Assembly: GCA_006503535.1 (NCBI GenBank)
Contig: QYRS01000009.1
Location: 2,170,001 to 2,234,000, forward strand
Origin: Arthrinium phaeospermum
Lineage: Eukaryota; Ascomycota; Sordariomycetes; Amphisphaeriales; Apiosporaceae
Reading direction: 5' to 3'
DNA length: 64,000 bases
The notes under the pieces were generated by a model, which worked only from the letters and a program-made list of their open reading frames with translations, was not told the origin of the DNA and did not search any database. This document shows, in pieces, positions 45,470 to 54,824 of the stretch (position 1 is its first letter; each line of letters starts with the position of its first letter). Made by a program: the position numbers and the translations under genes.

Positions 45470-45965
45470 AAGCCTGGCAAGGCTTCATCGTGGGACGCCG
45501 ACGGCTGCGATCCACCATTACCTAAGGCCTCAGCAACTGCGACTTGGCAGGGCTAAGATGTGACAGACGGACAGGTGACAGCTCCCTCTTCGGCTTGACG
45601 ACCGACCCGTGTGGCGTTGACCGAGTCGATAGGGTTATCACTGATGACGCGCTGGCTGGGACTCGTATCATTCCCTTAGCAGTGGCGTCGTGCCCGGTTG
45701 ACAGTTTCTGCCTCTATTTTGTGGTCTGGCTTCCCAGTCATCGTGTACGTATGCGACGAGGAATCTGGGTGGTCCGTTGGAATTGGTAAATGTACAGTGT
45801 GAAACAAAGTAGAGAAACTCGACACGATCGGACCTTTCTCGAGGTGAGGATGGGAAATAGAAAACGAGGTTGGCAGAGGGAATGGGTGAATGAAATGGAG
45901 GTGAGGGCACGTTGCTAGTGAGATGGAGATGAGGCGAGCATCTGTTGTCTGCGATGCCTCTTTGT

Positions 45966-46106
45966 CCGAGTGGCTTATTTCCCATATTTGTCAAGGCTCT
46001 TATTTCCCACATTTGTCAAGGCTCTTATTTCCCACATTTGTCTGGGTAGCCCGGGTGGCTTATTTCCCATATTTGTCCGGGCCCTTATTTCCCACATTTG
46101 TCCGGG
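45966..46106. repeat. 25-bp tandem repeat, five degenerate copies
   Basis: Core CTTATTTCCCACATTTGTC occurs five times with variable tails (AAGGCT, TGGGTAGCCCGGGTGG, CGGGCCC). The copies are not identical, and the spacing is 25-26 bp apart from one longer unit. It lies in non-coding DNA. Confidence 0.8.
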
Positions 46107-47601
46107 TCGGCTTCGAACCCATACACTTCGACCGGCACCGCCTGTAGGATTTGGCGCCTGGGTACCTTGTGGCGTGCCGCTTTCTGCGTATTCTCCAAGT
46201 GAGCCACACAACATCTGGAGTTCTTGATAATCACCCTTGGTACTCGGCGGTCGCCAATCTGCCACACACAACATTTGCACATCCTCTTCGTAAGTTGGCT
46301 ATGGCCGACGGAGATACTTACATCAGTCTTGTCCATGTTGGTGGTTCGATTGATAGAATAGACATAGCCCAAAATGAATGATACATCTGTTGTAAGCACA
46401 GGCATACGGCCTGCCTCTCCCTCCGCCGCGGTTCTTGTTCCCGACCCTGCTATCCCACGTTCAGATGCATTGCCTGACCGCTGGTTCCTTTTGCCTTCAA
46501 GTACAATACCCCCATCTGCTCCTGGGTTTATGAGCTCTTAAGTATTTACAACCCGACTTGCAGCTCAAACAATCTTTCATCCCATCCCACCCACTGGCCA
46601 GCACCATACAGCCTTTCCCTCTGCCTTCATCTATCCTTGACTTTGGCAAATTTGAAACCCGTCAACCATTGCCATTTCCTTCTTCCTTGTCCTTTTCGTT
46701 GCATTCCCCAGTCTTGCAGTGAGGCTGTACAAGAAGAGGGGAGATTCCATCACATCTATACCCTCAACTCGCCATCTGAAGCGTCCCTCTCGGAAATCTG
46801 AACGAGTGGCACTTGTTACTTATCGAAACTCTGACAGTAAAACCTCCGTCCGTCTTAGAGCACAAAGGAAATCTGACCCAACTGGTCATGTCATGTTCCA
46901 AACGACCACCTGTTGTCGTTATCGCATCATAGAAGGAGAATCGCTGGGAAGAATTCTGCCACTGGCCTGGGCATCTCGTGACATTAAGCCATGCACATAA
47001 TCAACTGCCACGATGCAAAATGAATGTGTGAAGGTATGGGTGAAGCAACTTTTGTTGCGCTGGAGAGGAAATCGTGGGGTCGTGACATCATGGTTGGAGA
47101 TGGATGCATGCTCGGCAGTGCTTCGAGACTTGGGTTGACATGACACCATTCCAGAATGATATGTGGCTCTAATGTTGTGTAGCAACACTTCGCGAGCACA
47201 AAAACCAATGATTTCCTGTTAGAATGCGATAAGGGACGCAGCTATGGGAACCCCGCTCCTTTCATACTGGTACAGCGTCAGCACTAGTATGTCACGCAGG
47301 AAGTGTTATTCGTCCTTCCCGTCATTCATCTTGGCGCAATACTGTCGACCAGTCAGAGATGGCTCTCGTCGTCTGACATGCATCGGAGTCTGCTCTCTTG
47401 CAACACGTATCGCATATATGCCGGGTAAAATGATGCCCCACACCCTCTCCCCCTTTGTTTTCTTTTGCTATAAGTATACTTCGACCGTGGCTATAATTCA
47501 ACCGTGACAGTAGCACTTCGTGACAGTTCCCCTGGAAATTTTCCCATCCTTCAATTCCGTAGATTGAGGACTCAAATTGCACCAGAAAATCTCTCACTAA
47601 C

Positions 47602-49235
47602 ATGGCATTACCACTACTGCTCCTCCTGAAAGTGGCGGCAATCTTGGTTGGTACCCCCCTCCCCTAGAAGAAAAAAGAAAACCGTAATAGGCAAGCCTCA
47701 CTCACATGTCACAGGGTCTCGGACGCATAGTTTACCAGATAATCTACAACATTTTCTTGTCACCGCTACGGAGATTCCCGGGCCCGTTGTTGTATACCGC
47801 CACCAGCCTTCCTTACGACATTGCCTGCGCAAGAGGTGATGCCGTCACCGTCCTGGATCGTCTGCATGACAAGTACGGGCCCGTAGTACGTGTGCGCCCG
47901 ACAGAGCTTTCCTACATCGACGGCCATGTATGGAAGGACGTGTACGGATTCCGCTCGGGTAAGGAAGAATGGTTCAAGGGTGATGTGATCCACTACCTCA
48001 ACGGCGTGCCGGGCATCATCAGCGCCCCTAAAGATGCCCACCGACGTTACCGTCGCAGTCTGGCGCATGCATTTTCGAGTCAGGGCCTCCAGGAGCAGGC
48101 ACCTAGGATACGATCTCATGTTGACCGGCTGATCGAAGGCCTGGGCCAACACAGCCAGGCGGGGCCCGTCGATGTGGTTCCGTGGCTCAGTTGGGTCACG
48201 ACCGACATCATCGCCGACCTGGCATTTGGCGAGAGCTTTGGCTGTCTGGAGACCCAGCAGGAGAACGCCTGGTCGGCCTTGACGTCGAAAATCCTGACCC
48301 CAGCCGTAATGATTGGCATCGCTACCCGCTGGCACATGACCCTGCTGGCTCCGCTATTATATCCCCGCGACCTTTTCATGGGGCTGGCGTCAACAAGCAA
48401 AGACCTCAGAGAAAAGCTGCGGAGGCGCCTCTCGTTCAGCGAAAGCCGCGGCGACTTCTTCGACCGCATGCTGAAACACGGCCTGATTGTCGAGGACAAG
48501 GCGGAGTTCACGGAGACCAAGGACGGCCAGGAAGGCGTCACGTTCGAAGAGCTGGAGAGCAACGCGCAGGACATGGTCTTTGCGGGGTCGGAGACCACGG
48601 CCACGCTTCTCACCAGCACGATTCACTATCTGATTCGAAACCCCGCTGTACTCTCCAAGGTGACGCAGATAGTGCGATCGACGTACACCCGGGACGAGGA
48701 CATGACTGTTGCATCCACCGCCGCTACCGCGCTGCCGTACCTGGACGCCGTGTTGCAAGAGTCGATCCGGATCCACGACCCGGTGCCCATCTTCGCCCCT
48801 CGAGTCGCACCGCGGGGCGGGGATACAGTCGACGGCGTCTTCATCCCGGAGGGTACCCGAGTGCACTGCGCCAAGTACGTGGCGTACCGGTCCGCGCTCA
48901 ACTTCGCGCGGCCGCACGACTTCGTCCCGGAGCGCTGGCTGCCCCTGGACCAAGGCAAGCCCGCGGAGTTCGCCAATGACAACCGGCACGGCGTGTTCCA
49001 GCCCTTCAGTTTCGGCCCGCGGAACTGCATCGGCATGAACCTGGCCAAGGCGGAGATGCACCTGATCCTGGCGAAATTGCTGTGGCACTTCGACTTTGGT
49101 CGCCCCGAGGGTGTGAGGGACGGCGAATGGGAGAGCTGGGCTAAGGGGCAGAAGGTCATGTTCTTGTGGATCAAGCCGCCGATGGAAGTCTCTGTTACGA
49201 AGAGAAAGGACCTGGAGGTTACGAATGTGGCATAA
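47602..49235 (+). CDS. cytochrome P450 monooxygenase (two exons)
   Basis: Membrane-bound monooxygenase of 521 residues. Exon 1, 47602-47646, supplies the first 15 residues (MALPLLLLLKVAAIL); exon 2 is 47715-49235. The small first exon completes the anchor helix before the proline hinge SPLRRFPGPL. Landmarks: GSETTAT in the I-helix near residue 303, ExxR at E364-R367, PERW, and the haem loop FSFGPRNCIG with Cys453. FSFGPRNCIGMNLAKAEM and the overall length fit the fungal CYP65-like group, which includes isotrichodermin C-15 hydroxylase-like enzymes. That is similarity only and does not assign a substrate. A start at the ATG at 47,706 would lack the anchor. No biosynthetic core gene is nearby. 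Confidence 0.9.
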
Positions 49236-49722
49236 CAGGCTTGATGTGGAATCGGCAATGATAGAAGGGGAGAGAGGTCTAGTGAAACTGGGAATTAGCG
49301 TACCCTCACAGGCGGCTACGGGTTCCTTCAGCGCATATGTCTGACCCTTAGGTATGGCTTAGGTGGAGGGGGGCATGGAAGAATGTAAAGTAGGTAGGCA
49401 GGCGGGTGGTATGAAGTCGCGCTGTTACTCACTGTAAATTGCATCCATCGCAGGGCTTTAGGTACATTAAGCAGGTGCGTGCCTAATTCTGCCTGGCAGA
49501 CTTGTCCAAGATTTAACGCACCCACAACAAGTTTGTACAACTCCTCTACAACGTGAGATTGGCAAACTTTTCCCTACGCAACTGAACTTGCCTACCTCCA
49601 GCTTTCACCAAGATTTTACCATCCATCCATTCTTTTTTCTTTTCTTACTTCCTCTCCCTTCATAACAAAAATTCTTTCATCGGCACCGCCAAGTTTGACA
49701 TAATCAAACGCCGCCCGCCACG
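49236..49722. other. spacer between the P450 and the low-complexity gene
   Basis: About 490 bp. A pyrimidine-rich stretch directly before 49,723 looks like a promoter or leader. Nothing else is visible. Confidence 0.35.
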
Positions 49723-51552
49723 ATGCCACGCGACCAGCAACGTCGCTCGCAGGAGCCTTCGCGCCCGTATCGAGGAGCTTCTCGAGGCCATCCAGGAAGT
49801 CAGCGCGGAAATGAGCGTCTGACCCCCGGCACCAACGAGGAACAGAATCAAGGCACACGTGTCGCTAGCAACGCTGGCTCACCTGGCTCAAGATCTGTAC
49901 GGTTCGCCAATGCTGACATGCATGAGACTTCTCAGCAAACGCAGCAATCGGTACCCCGCCGTGGCCACCGCCAGGAACCGGTCCAATCTGATCCCCGCCG
50001 TGGACGCAGTGTACAGGATCGGAATCAGAGTCCGCCTGCCCTGCCTCAGCAGCATAATGATCACCGCCGGCCCATAGAGCAACTACAGTACCGACTTCGG
50101 CAGGCGTTGTGTCAGACCCAAGAGGTTGTCGCCGCCGACGAAGAGGTCGATGCCGCTGAACGGAGACGGTCGACTGCGTTGCACTCCTTGCAGGTAATGT
50201 TGTCTGAGCTTCCAGGAGAAGTATTCGCAGAACAAGGCACACTGCCCCGCCCTGCCCGGTCGCAGCCCGATCATAGATCATGGCTGTTTCACCCACGAGC
50301 CGAGGCAACGCCTCGGTCTCGCACTGCTGACAGTACTCTGTCGACTACGGGCCCACCGGTATGTCTAGCTATAAGTCTTTTAGGAATAATATAGTTATTA
50401 CGTTTTATAATTTTATTTATATTTAAAAATAAAAATAAGTTATCGGTAACGCTTTAATTTCGTATTATTAATAATATTTTATCGATTATAAACTTATTAA
50501 TACGTTTAATTATAAATTTTTTAAAAATAATATAATTATTACGTTTTATAATTTTATTTATATTTAAAAATAAAAATAGGCTACTAGTAACGCTTTAATC
50601 TTATACTATTAATAATATTTTATTAACTATAAGCCTATTAATACGTTTAGTTATAAGTCTTTTAAAAATAATATAATTATTACGTTTTATAGTTTTATTT
50701 ATATTTAAAAATAAAAATAAACTATCGGTAACGCTTTAATCTTATATTACTAATAATATTCTATTAATTATAAGCTTATTAATACGTTTAACTATAAATC
50801 TTTTAAAAATAATATAATTATTATATTTTATAATTTTATTTATATTTATTAATAAAAATAAACTATTAATAACGTTTCGATCTCGTATTATTAATAATAT
50901 TTTATCGATTACGGGCCTATCGATACGTTTAGCTATAAGTCTTTTAAAAACAATATAGTTGCTACGTCTTATAGTCTTATTTATGTTCGAAGGTGCATTA
51001 TTAAATTCACCTCTGCTTGCCTATAAAGACTTCGGACTGACACGCCCTGCAGATGCAGTCCCGTCTGTGTTCAGACCTGGTTCGTCGCTGCCACCACCGC
51101 CATACACGAGATTCGATCCGAGTATGTACCCAGATAACCTCGATTCTTCGAGATCCACTGTTGGTCAGGCAAGCCCTCGCGTACCAAGGAATAGTTCTGG
51201 GCACCCGGAAAGGCAAGATTCCTCTCCAGGTCAGGGACATCTCCCGATGCCCACAACCCAGACGCATGACAACGTGCCCTCGATAAACAGTCGACCAATT
51301 GGAGCACGTACTCCCCCCCAACGAGTAGCTTCACCCGCGTTCGTGTTCGGTCAGCCCCCGGCCTCTAGGGATCCCCCAGAAGCTTCTGTCAGTGGAAATG
51401 GCCACATGTCGCCGTCACTAGAACACCGAAGGGCACGAGAGCCAATGGCTCCCATTCCAGTACGACCTCGTCATCCAATAGAGGTGATACTTTCTGACGA
51501 CGAGTCCACTACAGGTATGTCTTCTCCCTCGTCGCCGGAGTTGGGCGATTAA
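49723..51552 (+). CDS. low-complexity protein gene interrupted by a 141-bp tandem array
   Basis: Two coding stretches flank an AT-rich array. The left one (49,723 to about 50,358) reads MPRDQQRRSQEPSRPYRGAS and is rich in Arg, Gln, Ser and Pro. It contains one helical segment (IEQLQYRLRQALCQTQEVVA...) and ends ADSTLSTTGPP at a GTATGT donor. The right one (about 51,045-51,552) is Pro/Ser-rich, includes IEVILSDDES (an acidic SUMO-interaction-like motif) and stops at SSPELGD. If the array is intronic, acceptors near 51,027 or 51,051 are candidates, but their phase does not match the 50,358 donor, so the splice is unresolved. The product is probably disordered, and I do not recognise it. The interruption may have inactivated the gene. 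Confidence 0.5.
50300..51000. repeat. 141-bp tandem array with RIP-type mutation
   Basis: Units begin with TATAAGTC or TATAAATC at 50,370, 50,511, 50,652, 50,793 and 50,934, an exact 141-bp period; the last unit is partial. The 70 bp left of the array (from 50,309) is an unmutated copy of the unit's end, and the 60 bp at the right edge is a lightly mutated copy of its beginning. Units are strongly AT-rich through C-to-T and G-to-A changes, while CpG sites are kept. Confidence 0.9.
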
Positions 51553-52439
51553 GCCCAACTCCTCCCATTGCATTCCTTCGTGAGCCAGCCATGATGCTGG
51601 CCGACGATGTTACCACTAATTATTTATTGGAAAACCCTTTCGGCTTTCACTTATAACGTAAGATGAAACCCGAAGAAAATATAAATATAATAACTTATTT
51701 AAACGAGTATAAGTATTTAATTAATTACCTTGTTTAAACTTTTATATCTCCTTTAAATCCTTCTCTATGCTTTGCGATCTATCCTTATTATATCTAAGAG
51801 TGTGACTGTTTATCCGTACTACATGGCCCATCACTTAAGTCTTTTCAACCGTTTATGTAATCTTAGAAGTCTTGGTAAGGTTTCCACATCTTGTCCTGAT
51901 GCCATTCGCCTGGCCTTACATCTAGTATGAAACGTAGTGCCCGTTACATGCCGGTCCGGATGTCTTTGGTGTGACGATGGACACTGTTTCATATAAAAGT
52001 GTTGTTATCGTATCTCTAAGGGAAAATGTCGGTCCTGGTAATGGTATTCATCAAAGATCGCCGGGCGGCGTATTTCTTTCGTTACCCTACCTGGACCTCA
52101 AAACGCCGACAATGTGTCCCAGGACCCGTCGCCGGACTGCAGTAGCTAAGCAGTCATCGTGGATGATGATGGCACAGCTCGCTGGAATAACGTACTCAGC
52201 TGGGCACTTGGTGCTGTGTAGTACTGACGACATATCTTGTGGTCTTCTCACGCATGGTAAGCCCGTAGCTACAACTTGGCTACAGTTGTCACTAGCCCTG
52301 GACTCAGGAGTTCTACAGTATAAATCCGACCCTTAGTCTTGAATTCATCTTCTTCTTAACCAGTGTTCTCTGCTTTCCCTTTGGATTTGTCCCTTACATC
52401 ATGTCTCACCGCTTTATAGACGACGACGGGCTACACTAG
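51553..52439. other. mixed region with AT-rich patches, no clear gene
   Basis: About 890 bp after the low-complexity gene. AT-rich patches at 51,610-51,800 suggest RIP. An open frame at 51,971-52,336 has no recognisable domain and is probably chance or relic. Confidence 0.3.
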
Positions 52440-53110
52440 ATTTGCATTTATAACCACCCTAGTATATTAGTATATTTTATATAAAGTATTTAAAATAACA
52501 GTTATTTTATTCCGAATATACTGTTAATAAATGGAGCTAGTTAATACTTTATATTAGTTATTTATTATTTAATCGGTTTATTATATCTCTTAATTAATAG
52601 TGATTAAATAGTTTTAAGTACTTATCATTAATGACCACTATGTAAAAGGCATAGCTTATATAAATAGCAATAATTATTTATATAAAGAAATCGAAATAAA
52701 GGATAAAAATAGGTTACCTTTTATAATACTTATAGTTAATTACTTAAGCCTTAAGTACTACGTGATTAAAGGTTAAATAAGGGTGCTTAAATTAAAGGTG
52801 AATAGGGTACTTAAATTAGGGGTGAATAAGGTGCTTAAATTAGGGGTGAATAGGGTGCTTAAATTAGGGGTGAATAGGTATGCTTAGAATAGGGGTAAAT
52901 GGGCATGCTTAAATTAGGGGTGAATGGGGGTGCCTAAATTAAGGGTGAATAGACCTGCCTATTTCCCCATTACGTTATTAACCCTGGATAATAAGGTATT
53001 TATTAACACTCCTTATTATAAGGAATGCTTTTTCTTTTCTATTTCTCTTTTAACTTATACCAAGACTCCCTAATAGAAATAAAAGAAAAAGGGCGAATAT
53101 TAAGATTAAA
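52440..53110. mobile_element. AT-rich RIP-mutated tract, probable old repeat
   Basis: About 670 bp dominated by TA and TTA words with few Cs outside CpG. It is sharply bounded by normal-composition DNA on both sides, as expected for a RIP-inactivated repeat or transposon. No ends, coding remnant or target duplication can be read. It contains the 24-bp minisatellite listed separately. Confidence 0.5.
52782..52957. repeat. 24-25-bp minisatellite, about seven copies
   Basis: Core GTGCTTAAATTAGGGGTGAA plus TAGG, repeated about seven times with substitutions and one-base length changes. It lies inside the AT-rich tract. Confidence 0.85.
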
Positions 53111-53259
53111 AACACCCTAAACTATTGATAAATTCCTTTCTATCCCCGGTAGTAAGGTAGCTTCCATCGGAGGAGACTCGGGCTCGGGGAAAAGTCGTCG
53201 TTGTACCGGATCTCTGAGAATGTTGCCATGATCACAACTTAATGTTGATCTGCTTGCAG

Positions 53260-54131
53260 CTGTCCGACGCCACATTTAAAACAGTCTGCGAGACGCGTTT
53301 CCAGCCCTTCCTTACAAATCTGAAAATCCGGACTGGATGGAGGCAAACCCGACTTGCAGCAACGTTCAATTGGTTTACGACATAGAACCCACCACGTCAC
53401 AGCACTACGTCGGAAAAGACTTTTGTCGTGCCTATAAGAATCTTGCGCATTTACCTACATCCGGGTGCACCGAGTTGGCTCTCGTGGTAGATAACATGGC
53501 ACCGGCACAGACCTACTGGGATCTAATTTCTTTTTTAAGCCGCTTCACTTATGGATGGGAATGCTACGAGATGGGGGCCTGGACAGTCTTTCCTTGACCA
53601 GTATCGTCATGATTACTTACTCCGCGCAAGATGTCGAAGTCGTTTCGTATGAGGACTTCCCTGATCACCACTGCTTGGAACGGTCTTCGGATTAACGCCC
53701 ATCCTTCGAAATTTCCATGCCCGTGGATACCGTGTCGCACTTCAAAGACGTTCGTTGGGCGTTCCGCCTTGCTTAGATGGCCGGTAAGGCAGAAGGTCGT
53801 CCTCCGCCAAAAGTGCTCTTTGAGAAACCCAAGGATGAGAGTATGCTGGAGTGCTGGCTACAGATCTCCGCTGTTGCCTGTTGACCACGTTGTTTCTTGT
53901 GATGGCTTGGTGGCCGTGGACAGACCCCGCGTCAATGCCGATTCTGAGTCGACTGTACCATCCTGTCGTACTGATGGAGATGATCGGCCGGTACCAGGCA
54001 AACGCCTGACTAGTCCGAGAAAGGAGCTAGACTATTCTAGCCAGTCTTGCAGTTCAATAGCGAGTGGCACTGAACCGACAGGAGTGATGCGGCAAGATAG
54101 GTGTTTTTGTTGCTATCTCAGCTGCGGCTGA
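53260..54131 (+). pseudogene. decayed protein-coding region
   Basis: Consecutive plus-strand pieces look like former coding sequence in changing frames: PALPYKSENPDWMEANPTCS, VDNMAPAQTYWDLISFLSRF, MITYSAQDVEVVSYEDFPD, then MPVDTVSHFKDVRWAFRLA and KVLFEKPKDESMLECWLQIS. Stops and frame changes separate them. I do not recognise the protein. The neighbourhood of RIP tracts makes a broken gene likely; an intron-rich live gene cannot be excluded. Confidence 0.35.
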
Positions 54132-54500
54132 ACATGGCGTTTTCTTTTCACGCGCCCTGGAAACGCCAGGTGGTGGCGGTGGTCCCCGGAGCCTTGCCAA
54201 AAGCATGATAAGAAGCTGGAACGGCAGAGAAATTTCCCACTACAGGACTTAGCTCAGCCATCGGGCTGACCTCATATGGATGAAAATGGACTGTGAAGGC
54301 GAAGCAGTCTTGTAGTTTTGCTCTCCAGGCAATTAGCGCCCTGTATCTTCGATAATCGAGGATCCTTCGGTTAAAATATCTCCTTGCAGCAGTATGACTA
54401 CTTATTGTGGCTGCGGCTGACACGCCCTGAGATCTAAGCTAAGCCACCTATCACGCGGTAATTCAATACAAGAACCCCAAGCTCTTCTAAGCTTTGATTT

Positions 54501-54788
54501 ATGATGGGGTTGGACTTGACATCAAGCTGTCAACTATCTATCACGATGAGTCTCACAGGCTCCAGTTATACGACCAACTCTAGTGCTCGACCAACCGCAA
54601 CAGAGACCTCGTCGGGCCCAAGTGCATCCCCCTCCGCTCACCCCGAAAACGCACTTCTTATCGGTGCGATTGTTGGAGGAGTAGTTGGATTTATCGTAGT
54701 GGTGGCTATGGTCTTGGTCCTGAGACGCTGCTTCCGAAAGTCAAAACACAACGACCGTGAGCGAAAAGAAAAGCCCGATCGCCCTTGA
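54501..54788 (+). CDS. small single-pass membrane protein (Ser/Thr stalk)
   Basis: Open frame of 95 residues. A Ser/Thr/Pro-rich segment (SSYTTNSSARPTATETSSGP) leads to one transmembrane helix (ALLIGAIVGGVVGFIVVVAM) followed by a basic tail (RRCFRKSKHNDRERKEK). Layout is that of fungal SKG6/sensor-like surface proteins, but there is no signal peptide. It is either the last exon of a larger gene or a remnant. A start at 54,546 (MSLTGSS) is as likely as 54,501. It ends 36 bp before the next gene. Confidence 0.4.
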   Translation: MMGLDLTSSCQLSITMSLTGSSYTTNSSARPTATETSSGPSASPSAHPENALLIGAIVGGVVGFIVVVAMVLVLRRCFRKSKHNDRERKEKPDRP

Positions 54789-54824
54789 AGGCCACGGAAC
54801 CTATTTTGGCAAGAGTGGCTCTCC

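Larger units (their letters stand above)
43951..47601. other. long gene-poor region
   Basis: About 3.6 kb. It holds a 25-bp tandem repeat (45,966-46,106) and one weak minus-strand frame (45,224-45,469), both listed separately. The 500 bp before the second P450 should include its promoter, with a TATAAG at 47,469. Nothing else is recognisable. Confidence 0.35.

Noticed and set aside
46095..46165. tRNA-like GGGTTCGAAGCC on the minus strand
   Set aside because: The T stem does not pair and no acceptor, D or anticodon stem can be drawn.
51971..52336. 121-codon plus-strand frame between AT-rich tracts
   Set aside because: No domain, no codon bias and no splice partners; probably chance or an old relic.
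52782..52957. CRISPR-like spaced repeats
   Set aside because: The repeats are directly adjacent with no unique spacers, and the genome is eukaryotic.
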